Assembly (NCBI RefSeq): GCF_004167665.1
Contig: NZ_SEWE01000015.1
Location: 35,034-99,033, forward strand
Source: Hymenobacter persicinus
GTDB taxonomy: Bacteria; Bacteroidota; Bacteroidia; Cytophagales; Hymenobacteraceae
Reading direction: 5' to 3'
Length of the DNA stretch: 64,000 nt
The notes under the pieces were generated by a model, which saw only the letters and a list, made by a program, of their open reading frames with translations, had not been told where the DNA came from and ran no database searches. The position numbers and the translations under genes were made by a program. This document shows positions 41,467 to 48,635 of the stretch, piece after piece; positions within the stretch are counted from its first letter, which is position 1; every line of letters starts with the position of its first letter.

Positions 41467-41619
41467 TTATAGAAAGACCGATAAAGGCGGCCGCAAAAAA
41501 TAAGACTATCCGCCGGATAAAAAATTTTGGCATTGCCGCCGCCACTACGTTTGGAGGCCGGTTGCAAAAGTCCCGGAATCTTCCTATGCGTAGGCCACGC
41601 CGGCCGCCGGGTTTTGCCG

Positions 41620-41626
41620 TACTTTG
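41620..41626 (+). promoter_or_regulatory. TACTTTG box directly upstream of DUF72 start
   Basis: TACTTTG resembles the -7 element and ends 4 bases before the ATG at 41631. If functional, transcription would begin at about the start codon, giving a leaderless mRNA. Confidence 0.3.
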
Positions 41627-41630
41627 TCCT

Positions 41631-42545
41631 ATGGATTTTGGCCGCCTTTCTGACCTGCGCTACGTTGACTTTCGCCTGCCCGCCGACCACCCCGAAACGG
41701 TCGCTGCCCTCGCCCGCGCGCAGCCGCAATCGGCCGGTCCGCCGGCTCTTTATATAGGGTGTCCGATCTGGACGAATAAGGCGTGGCTAGGCTCCTACTT
41801 TCCGGCCGGTATCAAGGACTCCGACTACCTGCACTACTACGGCCGGCAGTTCAACAGCATCGAACTCAATACCACCCACTACCGCATCCCCGACGCGCCC
41901 ACCGTGCGCAAGTGGCGCGACGCGGTGCCGGCCGGGTTCAAGTTTTGCCCCAAAATGCCCCAGATTATCAGCCACGAGCGGGAGCTGTACAATGCCGACG
42001 AGCTGACGACCACCTTCTGCCGGTCTATCAGTGAGCTGGATGAGAAGCTGGGAATGGCGTTTTTGCAGCTGCCGCCCACGTTTGGGCCCGAGCACCTGCC
42101 GCGGCTGGAGCGCTACCTGCTCGACTTCCCGAGCTACGTGCCCCTGGCCGTGGAACTGCGTCACCCGGCCTGGTTTGCCGACAAAGGCCTGCGCGACTCG
42201 GTGGCCGCCATGCTCGAAGCGTTGGGCAAAACCCTGGTCTTGACCGACGTGGCTGGCCGCCGCGACGTGCTGCACATGCGCCTGACCACCGCCACGGCCT
42301 TTCTGCGCCTCAACGGCCACGGTCTCATCGGCTCCGACTACAGCCGCGCCGATGCCTGGGCCGAGCGGCTGGCGCACTGGCTGAGCCAGGGGCTGCAAAC
42401 GGCCTACGTGTTCATTCACCAGAAAGACATCATGCATTCCCCGCTCTGGACCCAGTATTTCCTGGAAAAGGTCCGGGCGCTGACCGGCCTGGAAGTGGCC
42501 CCGCCGCGCATCATTCCCCAGCCGGTGCAGGGCAGCCTGTTTTAG
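41631..42545 (+). CDS. DUF72 (YecE-like) family protein
   Basis: This 304-residue protein starts at the ATG at 41631. It has the DUF72 TIM-barrel-like pattern: YIGCPIWTNKAWLGSYFPAG, NSIELNTTHYRIPDAPTVRKWR, FKFCPKMPQIISHER, LGMAFLQLPPTFGPEH, LAVELRHPAWF and the C-terminal TAYVFIHQKDIMHSP. It is cytoplasmic. The family is widespread and its activity is not established. The start at 41562 would add a basic leader with no homology and is not used. Confidence 0.88.
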   Translation: MDFGRLSDLRYVDFRLPADHPETVAALARAQPQSAGPPALYIGCPIWTNKAWLGSYFPAGIKDSDYLHYYGRQFNSIELNTTHYRIPDAPTVRKWRDAVPAGFKFCPKMPQIISHERELYNADELTTTFCRSISELDEKLGMAFLQLPPTFGPEHLPRLERYLLDFPSYVPLAVELRHPAWFADKGLRDSVAAMLEALGKTLVLTDVAGRRDVLHMRLTTATAFLRLNGHGLIGSDYSRADAWAERLAHWLSQGLQTAYVFIHQKDIMHSPLWTQYFLEKVRALTGLEVAPPRIIPQPVQGSLF

Positions 42546-42615
42546 CCACCTCCATCGTGCCGAAGGGCGGGCAAATCCTGTATCTTGTCAGGACGATCCT
42601 AGCCTGCCCTGCCCT

Positions 42616-44721
42616 ATGATGTTCTTTTCTGCGCCCCGGCAGCTGACGGCCGCCTGCATCGGTCTGCTTCTGATGGGCCCGGTTTTGTCCGCGGCTGCTC
42701 AAAGCCCGCGCAGCGGCGCCGAAACGCATTGCTCCCTTACTCCCCTGGACCCGGCCCGCCGCAGCCAACAGGCGGCGCTGGTGGTGGAAGGCGAGGTGCT
42801 CAGCGCTGACGGGTTCTGGGACGCGGCCCACCGGCGCATCTACACCCGGCACCGGGTCCGGGTATTCAGCACCTTCAAGGGCGAGGCCCCCGCGGAGCTC
42901 ATCGTCCTGACCGAAGGCGGCACGGTCGGCACCGACTGGCAGGAGTTGACTAACACCCTGCGGCTGCAAGTCGGCGACCAGGGTGTGCTCTTCCTGCAAC
43001 CTGCCGCGGGCATCACCGCCGAGGCCGGGTGGCTGGCTTACGGCAGTCAGCAGGGCTTTATCCGCTACGACCTCGCCACGCTGTCGGCCGCGGAGCCCTT
43101 CCAGACGTACCCGGCCATTGATAAGACATTTTATACGACCCTGAGCGCGCAAACCGGTCAGCCCCGCCGAATTATGGGGGCTAATCAGCGCCTGGAAACT
43201 GCCCGGCAGCGCCTGGCCCAACCGGCCGCGGCTGCCAAAGGGCAAGCCCCCACCATTGCCTCCCTGACGCCCGCCACCATCACGGCCGGCACCGGCGCCG
43301 TGCTGACCATCGTCGGGAGCGGCTTTGGCAACACTCAGGGGACGGGCTTCGTGGAGTTTCGCAATGCCGACGACGGGGGCTCGACTTTCATCCAGCCCCA
43401 GGTTGCCGACTACGTGAGCTGGACCGATACCCAGATTCAGGTGCGCGTGCCTTCCTTCAGCCTCTCGGGAAACCCCGCCGGTACGGGCCCCGTGCGCGTG
43501 ACGACGGCCGACAAACTACAGGCCACCAGCAGCCGAACCATAGTGGTGACCTACGCGCTGTCGAACGTGCAGGACCGGGCCAGCAAGGAAGTCGTGCGGC
43601 CCCGGCACAGCAACCAGAACGGCAGCGGCGGCCTCACGTTTCAGCAGGAAACCGGCTTTGCTTCCAATACCAACGCCTCCCAAATTCTGCGGCGCGGCCT
43701 GCTCGAAACCTGGCGCTGCCAAACCGGCGTGAACTGGACGCTAGGCAGCAACCGCAGCGGGCACGGGGCCGCCGACGACGGCGAAAACTCCGTGGGCTTC
43801 GACGTTGGCGCCGAGCTCCCGGCCGGGATTCTGGGCCGCACCACCAACTACTACCGGGGCTGCTATGGCCCGCGGGGTGAGCTGGTGTTCTACGTCAAGG
43901 AAATCGACATGCAGTTCGACGACGGCATCAACTTCCAGTTTGGACCCGGCTTTCCTACGGCAGTGCAATACGACTTCGAATCGGTGCTGGTGCACGAGCT
44001 GGGCCACGCCCAGCAGCTGGGTCACGTGATTCTGGAGGCCGCCGTGATGCACTACGGGGTGCGGGCCGCCCAGGTCAAGCGCAGCCTGGGCGCCGCCGAC
44101 CTGACCGGGGCGCACCTGGTGCTGCGCACGCGCAGCTTTCTGGCCCCGGACTGCGGACCCGGCCCCATGCTGCCCGCCCCGCTGACTAGCACCGCCGCCC
44201 GCCGGCAGGGCGGCACGGCCGAAATTACCTGGACTACCCGCGACGAGTGCGCCGTGCAGCAGTTCGTGGTGGAGCGCAGCGCCGATACGACTGCCTGGCA
44301 GCCGGTGGGCACCGTGGCGGCCGGCGCCAGCACCCAGAGCTACCGCTTCCTCGACCCCCAGCCCTTGCCCCAGCTCAGCTACTACCGGGTGCGGGTGGAG
44401 CGGCCCGACAACTCACTCGACACGGCGGCACCCCTGCCCGTGTCGGCCGATGCTGCGGCGGCCGGCCACCTGGTGGTGTTTCCCAACCCTATCCAAAACG
44501 GGCTGCTGCGCCTGCAGTTTCCGAGTGCCGCCACCGGCACGCTGTCGGTATTTCTCTACGATGCGCTGGGGCAGTATTACCGGGGGCAGGCCCTGAACGT
44601 GGAGCCCGGCCTGAACATCCGCAGCCTGAACGTGGACAACCTGCGTCCGGGCTGGTACGTGCTGCGTTGGCGCGACTCAGCCGGCAACCGTGGGGCCACG
44701 CCTTTCGTGCGCGTGCAGTAG
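42616..44721 (+). CDS. Matrixin-like metalloprotease with IPT/TIG domain and T9SS sorting domain
   Basis: This 701-residue protein has a signal peptide (about 1-29, ending SAAAQS), an N-terminal beta domain (LVVEGEVLSADGFWDAAH), an IPT/TIG domain (about 213-310; PATITAGTGAVLTIVGSGFG), and a metalloprotease domain with zinc site HELGHAQQLGH (His460, a matrixin-type HExxHxxxxxH). A fibronectin-like block (ARRQGGTAEITWTTRDECAV) and a T9SS type A sorting domain (VFPNPIQNGLLRLQFPSAAT) complete it. It is predicted to be surface-exposed or secreted and to degrade proteins; target unknown. A strong terminator follows. Confidence 0.9.
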   Translation: MMFFSAPRQLTAACIGLLLMGPVLSAAAQSPRSGAETHCSLTPLDPARRSQQAALVVEGEVLSADGFWDAAHRRIYTRHRVRVFSTFKGEAPAELIVLTEGGTVGTDWQELTNTLRLQVGDQGVLFLQPAAGITAEAGWLAYGSQQGFIRYDLATLSAAEPFQTYPAIDKTFYTTLSAQTGQPRRIMGANQRLETARQRLAQPAAAAKGQAPTIASLTPATITAGTGAVLTIVGSGFGNTQGTGFVEFRNADDGGSTFIQPQVADYVSWTDTQIQVRVPSFSLSGNPAGTGPVRVTTADKLQATSSRTIVVTYALSNVQDRASKEVVRPRHSNQNGSGGLTFQQETGFASNTNASQILRRGLLETWRCQTGVNWTLGSNRSGHGAADDGENSVGFDVGAELPAGILGRTTNYYRGCYGPRGELVFYVKEIDMQFDDGINFQFGPGFPTAVQYDFESVLVHELGHAQQLGHVILEAAVMHYGVRAAQVKRSLGAADLTGAHLVLRTRSFLAPDCGPGPMLPAPLTSTAARRQGGTAEITWTTRDECAVQQFVVERSADTTAWQPVGTVAAGASTQSYRFLDPQPLPQLSYYRVRVERPDNSLDTAAPLPVSADAAAAGHLVVFPNPIQNGLLRLQFPSAATGTLSVFLYDALGQYYRGQALNVEPGLNIRSLNVDNLRPGWYVLRWRDSAGNRGATPFVRVQ

Positions 44722-44741
44722 CTTCAGCTCGGGACTATGCC

Positions 44742-44797
44742 AAAAAAGTCCGCCCGGCCTGATTGCGCATTGCAGTCGGGCCGGGCGGACTTTTTTT
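44742..44797. terminator. Bidirectional terminator between metalloprotease and KAS III genes
   Basis: An 18-bp stem with core AGTCCGCCCGGCC / GGCCGGGCGGACT, flanked by A6 and T7. It serves both the plus-strand protease gene and the minus-strand KAS III gene. Confidence 0.85.
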
Positions 44798-44812
44798 GAG
44801 TCTCTGCGAGGC

Positions 44813-45760
44813 TTAGCGCTCCAGCAGCATGGCGCCGTAGGAGTAGCCCCCGCCAAAGACGGTAATCACGACCCGGTCGCCGGGCTTGATCTGGTCAAGG
44901 TGGTCGGCGAGGGCAATGGCGGCGCCGGCGCAGCCCGTGTTGCCGAGCTTCTCGATGTTGGAAACGGCCCGGTCGTCGGGCAGCCCCAGGTTTTCGAGCA
45001 CGTTGCGGGTGATGCGCAGGTTGGCCTGGTGCGGAATCAGCCAGTTCAGGTCCGCTACTTCGAGCTTATTTCGCTCGAGCACGTCACGGGTCACGCGGGC
45101 CATATACTGGCAGGCGTGGCTGAACACGTCCTTGCCGTGGGGCATCACGATGCCGCGCTCCACGGGCTTGAGCGTCACGGCCGTGTCGGCCTTGCCCATG
45201 TTGGCTGCCCCGGCCGTTATCAGGTCCACCATGCGCAGGTCGGTGGGCGCCAGACGGTCCTTGCTGATGAGCAGCGCCGCGGCGCCGTCGCCCCAGAGGT
45301 GGCCGGCCACGGTGTCGTCCTCGTTGTTGTAGGCCGTGTTGTGCTCCGACACGACCACCAGGGCCCGGCGGGCCTTGCCCATGGCGAAGTAGCCTTCCAC
45401 AATTTCAATGGCATTGAGCAGCGAGGAGCACGCCGACGATACGCTGACGACCGGAATATCGGCCACGTCCAGGTCGCGCTGCACGGCGTGGGCCACGGTA
45501 TAAATCGTGTCGTGGGGCGTGTAGGTGGCGCCCACAATCAGGTCGATGCTGTCTTTGGGAAACAAGGGCGCCTGGGCCAGAACCCGCTGCGTGGCCTCTA
45601 GGGCCATGGTATTGGTATTTTCTCCGGGCGCTGCCTTGCGTCGCTCCTGGATGCCGGTCCGCTCAATAATCCACTTGTGGGAAAGACCATTGAGGCGAGT
45701 AAAGTGCTCGTTGGTAACGACGTGGGCGGGCAGATAGGCCGCCACCTGATGAATGTACAC
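44813..45760 (-). CDS. 3-oxoacyl-ACP synthase III family protein (FabH-like)
   Basis: This 315-residue protein starts at a GTG. Thiolase-fold landmarks and the catalytic triad are present: Cys111 in SSACSSLL, His in WLIPHQANLRI, and Asn in KLGNTGCAGAA. The RTGIQERRKAAPGENT motif and GGGYSYGAMLLER end match FabH-like KAS III enzymes, which condense acyl-CoA with malonyl-ACP. No other fatty-acid or polyketide gene lies beside it, so its pathway is not evident; it could be a housekeeping FabH or serve a lipid or pigment pathway. It ends at a shared terminator. Confidence 0.9.
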   Translation of the reverse strand: MYIHQVAAYLPAHVVTNEHFTRLNGLSHKWIIERTGIQERRKAAPGENTNTMALEATQRVLAQAPLFPKDSIDLIVGATYTPHDTIYTVAHAVQRDLDVADIPVVSVSSACSSLLNAIEIVEGYFAMGKARRALVVVSEHNTAYNNEDDTVAGHLWGDGAAALLISKDRLAPTDLRMVDLITAGAANMGKADTAVTLKPVERGIVMPHGKDVFSHACQYMARVTRDVLERNKLEVADLNWLIPHQANLRITRNVLENLGLPDDRAVSNIEKLGNTGCAGAAIALADHLDQIKPGDRVVITVFGGGYSYGAMLLER

Positions 45761-45850
45761 GGGTGGAAAATGGGCTGAAGGAGGCAGAAAAGATGCGGCC
45801 GCAAGGTACGGGGTTGGCGGGCAAGTTGGGCCGTTCGGGCGCCCGGCCCG

Positions 45851-45857
45851 TACTTTG
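45851..45857 (+). promoter_or_regulatory. TACTTTG -7-like box
   Basis: TACTTTG lies 64 bases before the ATG at 45922, one base shorter than the TAnnTTTG consensus. No convincing -33 element. Confidence 0.3.
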
Positions 45858-45921
45858 CAGGGTCCGCTGCGCGTTCAAACGGCGCCCCGGCCCCCGGGTT
45901 TTCCCTAGCTCCCACAAGATT

Positions 45922-46500
45922 ATGACGTTTCGCCTTCCTCGCTTTTTCTTGGGCGCCGGCCTGCTGCTCTCGGCCGGCCTGCTGGTCTGCCCGGCAGCCC
46001 AGGCCCAGAAATACCGTACCGCCGTCGGGCTGCGCCTGGGCAAAGACAACTACGGCCTGACCGTGCAGCAAAAAATATTCGAGAAAACCACCCTGGAAGG
46101 CCTGGCGCTGGTGGCCCCGCGGGAAGTAAGCGGCACCGTGCTGGCCGAGCGGCACTTCGGCATCCTGGGACCCAGCCTCAACTACTACTTCGGCCTGGGC
46201 GGGCACGTGGGCAACAATAAGGACACCGGCGCGTTCGGGGGCTTCGACGGGCTGGCGGGGCTGGAATACAAAACCGCGTTTTTCCCCTTCGTGCTGTCGT
46301 TTGACGTGAAGCCGACGGTGGAAATCAACTCCGCCGACTGGGCCCGGTTTCCGGCGGCCTTCTCCCTGCGCTACGTGCTGATCAAGGAAAAGAAAACCGG
46401 TCTGTTTAACGGCCTCTTCGGCGGCGGCAAAGACAAGGACAAGCCTCAGAAGGAGAAAAAGACGGACTCGGCTCCCCGGCGCGGCCTGTTCGATTTCTAG
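45922..46500 (+). CDS. Exported protein of unknown function, probable outer membrane barrel
   Basis: This 192-residue protein starts at ATG 45922 and has a signal peptide (about 1-28, MTFRLPRFFLGAGLLLSAGL, ending AAQA). The mature part shows alternating strands (YRTAVGLRLGKDNYGLTVQQ, GPSLNYYFGLGGHVGN, FDGLAGLEYKTAFFPFVLSF, AFSLRYVLIKEK) consistent with a small beta-barrel or barrel-like fold. The last 35 residues are Lys-rich (KDKDKPQKEKK), perhaps periplasmic. Family not recognised. It is divergent from the KAS III gene. Confidence 0.7.
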   Translation: MTFRLPRFFLGAGLLLSAGLLVCPAAQAQKYRTAVGLRLGKDNYGLTVQQKIFEKTTLEGLALVAPREVSGTVLAERHFGILGPSLNYYFGLGGHVGNNKDTGAFGGFDGLAGLEYKTAFFPFVLSFDVKPTVEINSADWARFPAAFSLRYVLIKEKKTGLFNGLFGGGKDKDKPQKEKKTDSAPRRGLFDF

Positions 46501-46508
46501 CCTCCGGG

Positions 46509-47909
46509 CTAAAAGGCTACGTGCAGGCGCAGGGCCAGCACGTGCACCGGACCCCGGTCTTGGTTGTAAGCCGGGTGCAGCACAAACTGATAGTCGGGGC
46601 TGATGGTGGCGTGCTGCCGGGGCAGATTGAAGCTGTAGTACGCCTCGCCGATAAGCTCCGGGGCGTAGCGCAGCTGCCCGTCGCCGATGATGAAGCCGTG
46701 GCCCCCGCTGGCCAAGAAGGCGCGGTGGGGCTGGGAAAGGCCGTTGGCTACGACGGCCAGTCCGAGCCGGTCGTCGGGACGGCGCCAGCGGGTGCCGGCG
46801 CTGGACAAGCCCAGACTCGCGGAACGGTCAATTTCGGTGAAAGCCCAGGTTTCGCGCCGGCCGTCGTTCCAGCTCAGGCGCCCAAACAGGCCCACCTCGT
46901 CCGTCAGCTCCTGCTCGGCACTGAGGCCGAACCCAGTCTTGGTGCGGCCATCGACGCGGGTCAGCGTCAGGTCCCGGTCGGGGCGCTGGGCGGCGGCGCG
47001 GTAGTCGCCCATGCCGGCCACGGTGCGGAAGCCCAGCGCGCGTACGGTGCCGGCGCGGCCGGCCAGGTGGTAAGCGCGGGTCAGCTCCAGGGTTTCGGAG
47101 TGGGCGGTGCCGTAGTGCTTGTCGAGGATGGGGCCGTTGGCTTCGGTGGGTACCAGCGAGGTGGCCGCGCGCAGGGCAAACGCGGGCGTCACGTACTCAA
47201 CAACCGCGCCCACGGTGTAGCCGCGGGTGTTGGCCGGGTAGTCCCAGGCCCCGTTGCTCATCAGGCTCCAGTTCAGAAACTGACTGCGCGGGTCGTGGCT
47301 GTAGGAGTTCTGGTCGAAGTAGTCGGCGAGGCTGAATTTGCCCACGTTCAGGGCCAGAAAACGGGTGGGAGCGGGGCCGCCGAGCTGGTTGGGCGCGTCA
47401 GCCGCGGGGGCCTCGTCCTTGCCCAGCGCCCACACCTGCCGCAGATACAGCCGGGCCAGGTAGAGCTTAGGGTCGGCCGAGCCGATGCGGAAGGTTTCAC
47501 CGTTGGGGAAGCCCGCCACACCCCGGGCCGCGCTCAGGCCGCTGCCTCCGGCCAGCTCGGGGTTGAACACCACCTGCCCGCCCCGCCACAGCCGCCGCCC
47601 GATGAAAAGGGTACTGGTGAGCGACGTTTTGGCCTTTTCCCGGGGCTGGAGGCTATAATCGGCGGAGTAGGGCGCAGTAAAGTTGGCGTGCCACTGGGTG
47701 ATAACCGTTTGCTGGAAGTGCAGGCTCCAGCGGGCCGCCCGCGCGGAGTCGGCCGCGGGCTGCTGGTCGGGGGCGGCCGGGGGCGCAGCGGCGGGCTTGG
47801 CGGCCGGCACGGTAGCCGGGCCGGCGGGCGGGGTAATCTGGGCCTGGGCGCGGCCGGCCAGCAACAGCAGCAGACCGCTCAAGAGCCGCCAGTGGGAAAT
47901 AGTGCGCAT
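46509..47909 (-). CDS. Carbohydrate porin, OprB-like
   Basis: This 466-residue protein starts at ATG 47909 and has a signal peptide (MRTISHWRLLSGLLLLLAGR, ending AQA). A Pro/Ala-rich linker (about 25-50) follows. Then comes a barrel with the OprB-type opening WSLHFQQTVITQWHANFTAPY, RRLWRGGQVVFNPELAGG and ALNVGKFSLADYFDQNSYSH. The C-terminal strand ends HVLALRLHVAF, with a terminal Phe typical of outer membrane barrels. It probably admits sugars or small solutes. The longer frame to 48089 would include non-signal sequence and overlap the next gene, and is rejected. Confidence 0.88.
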   Translation of the reverse strand: MRTISHWRLLSGLLLLLAGRAQAQITPPAGPATVPAAKPAAAPPAAPDQQPAADSARAARWSLHFQQTVITQWHANFTAPYSADYSLQPREKAKTSLTSTLFIGRRLWRGGQVVFNPELAGGSGLSAARGVAGFPNGETFRIGSADPKLYLARLYLRQVWALGKDEAPAADAPNQLGGPAPTRFLALNVGKFSLADYFDQNSYSHDPRSQFLNWSLMSNGAWDYPANTRGYTVGAVVEYVTPAFALRAATSLVPTEANGPILDKHYGTAHSETLELTRAYHLAGRAGTVRALGFRTVAGMGDYRAAAQRPDRDLTLTRVDGRTKTGFGLSAEQELTDEVGLFGRLSWNDGRRETWAFTEIDRSASLGLSSAGTRWRRPDDRLGLAVVANGLSQPHRAFLASGGHGFIIGDGQLRYAPELIGEAYYSFNLPRQHATISPDYQFVLHPAYNQDRGPVHVLALRLHVAF

Positions 47910-48078
47910 GGAAAGCAGAGGGAGCTTGGAAAAAGTAGCGCAAACCACCGGCGCCGGGATGGATAATAGATGAACGAAGCCGCCCCCGGAGAAAAAAGGC
48001 GCCCGGCAGTTTTGGGCCGGGGCGGCCGACCAACCCAGCCGGTTTTTCGTCACCTTTGGCAAAACCTTGCGCGCCCGT

Positions 48079-48555
48079 ATGCATCCCAACGAAGAACTCC
48101 TGCACCGCTTCTACCAGGCTTTCCAGCGCCGCGACCACGCCGCCATGGCCGCCTGCTACCACCCGGAAGCCACGTTTGAAGACCCGGTTTTCCGGCTGCG
48201 CGGGGCCGAAATCGGGGCCATGTGGCGCATGCTCATCGAGCGGGGCAAGGATATGACCATGACCTACAACCACGTGCAGGCCGACGACCAGCTGGGCCGG
48301 GCCGTGTGGGACGCGCACTACACGTTTTCCCAAACCAAGCGGCGCGTCCACAACCACGTGCCCGCCCGCTTCACCTTTCGGGACGGCAAAATCCTGACCC
48401 ACCACGACGAGTTCAACTTCTGGCGCTGGAGCCGGCAGGCCCTGGGCCCCATCGGCTGGCTGCTGGGCTGGACGCCGTTTTTACCGAAGAAAGTGCGCGC
48501 CACCGCCCGCCAGGGCCTCGACGCCTTTATGGCCCAGCGCGGCATCAGCGCCTGA
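48079..48555 (+). CDS. NTF2-like (SnoaL) fold protein
   Basis: This 158-residue cytoplasmic protein has the SnoaL/NTF2-like fold: HPNEELLHRFYQAFQRRDHAAMAACYHPEATFEDPVF, then the long curved sheet (MTMTYNHVQADDQLGRAVWD; RRVHNHVPARFTFRDGKILT; HHDEFNFWRWS). A C-terminal basic helix follows (LPKKVRATARQGLDAFM). Many members bind small hydrophobic ligands or act as isomerases; the specific activity here is unknown. It is followed by a perfect terminator. Confidence 0.85.
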   Translation: MHPNEELLHRFYQAFQRRDHAAMAACYHPEATFEDPVFRLRGAEIGAMWRMLIERGKDMTMTYNHVQADDQLGRAVWDAHYTFSQTKRRVHNHVPARFTFRDGKILTHHDEFNFWRWSRQALGPIGWLLGWTPFLPKKVRATARQGLDAFMAQRGISA

Positions 48556-48572
48556 GGAGGAGTATTTTTAGC

Positions 48573-48617
48573 CCACAAAAAAGCCTTTCCACCAAGCGTG
48601 GAAAGGCTTTTTTGTGG
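48573..48617. terminator. Bidirectional terminator between NTF2-like and M13 genes
   Basis: A 20-bp perfect stem (48573-48592 with 48598-48617) containing AAAAAAGCCTTTCC / GGAAAGGCTTTTTT, loop CAAGC. Confidence 0.85.
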
Positions 48618-48635
48618 CCTGAGAAGGTCCGTGGC

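Larger units (their letters stand above)
41285..41630. other. Divergent intergenic region between RlpA and DUF72 genes
   Basis: 346 bp, AT-rich between about 41390 and 41530. It contains a 15-base direct repeat (41432-41446, 41452-41466) and a TACTTTG box at 41620-41626 just before the DUF72 ATG. I see no gene in it. Confidence 0.5.

Noticed and set aside
41562..41630. Upstream extension of the DUF72 protein
   Set aside because: The added 23 residues are Arg/Pro-rich and unlike the family; the ATG at 41631 fits the family length.
47910..48089. Upstream extension of the carbohydrate porin frame
   Set aside because: It would displace the signal peptide by 60 residues and overlap the NTF2-like gene start.
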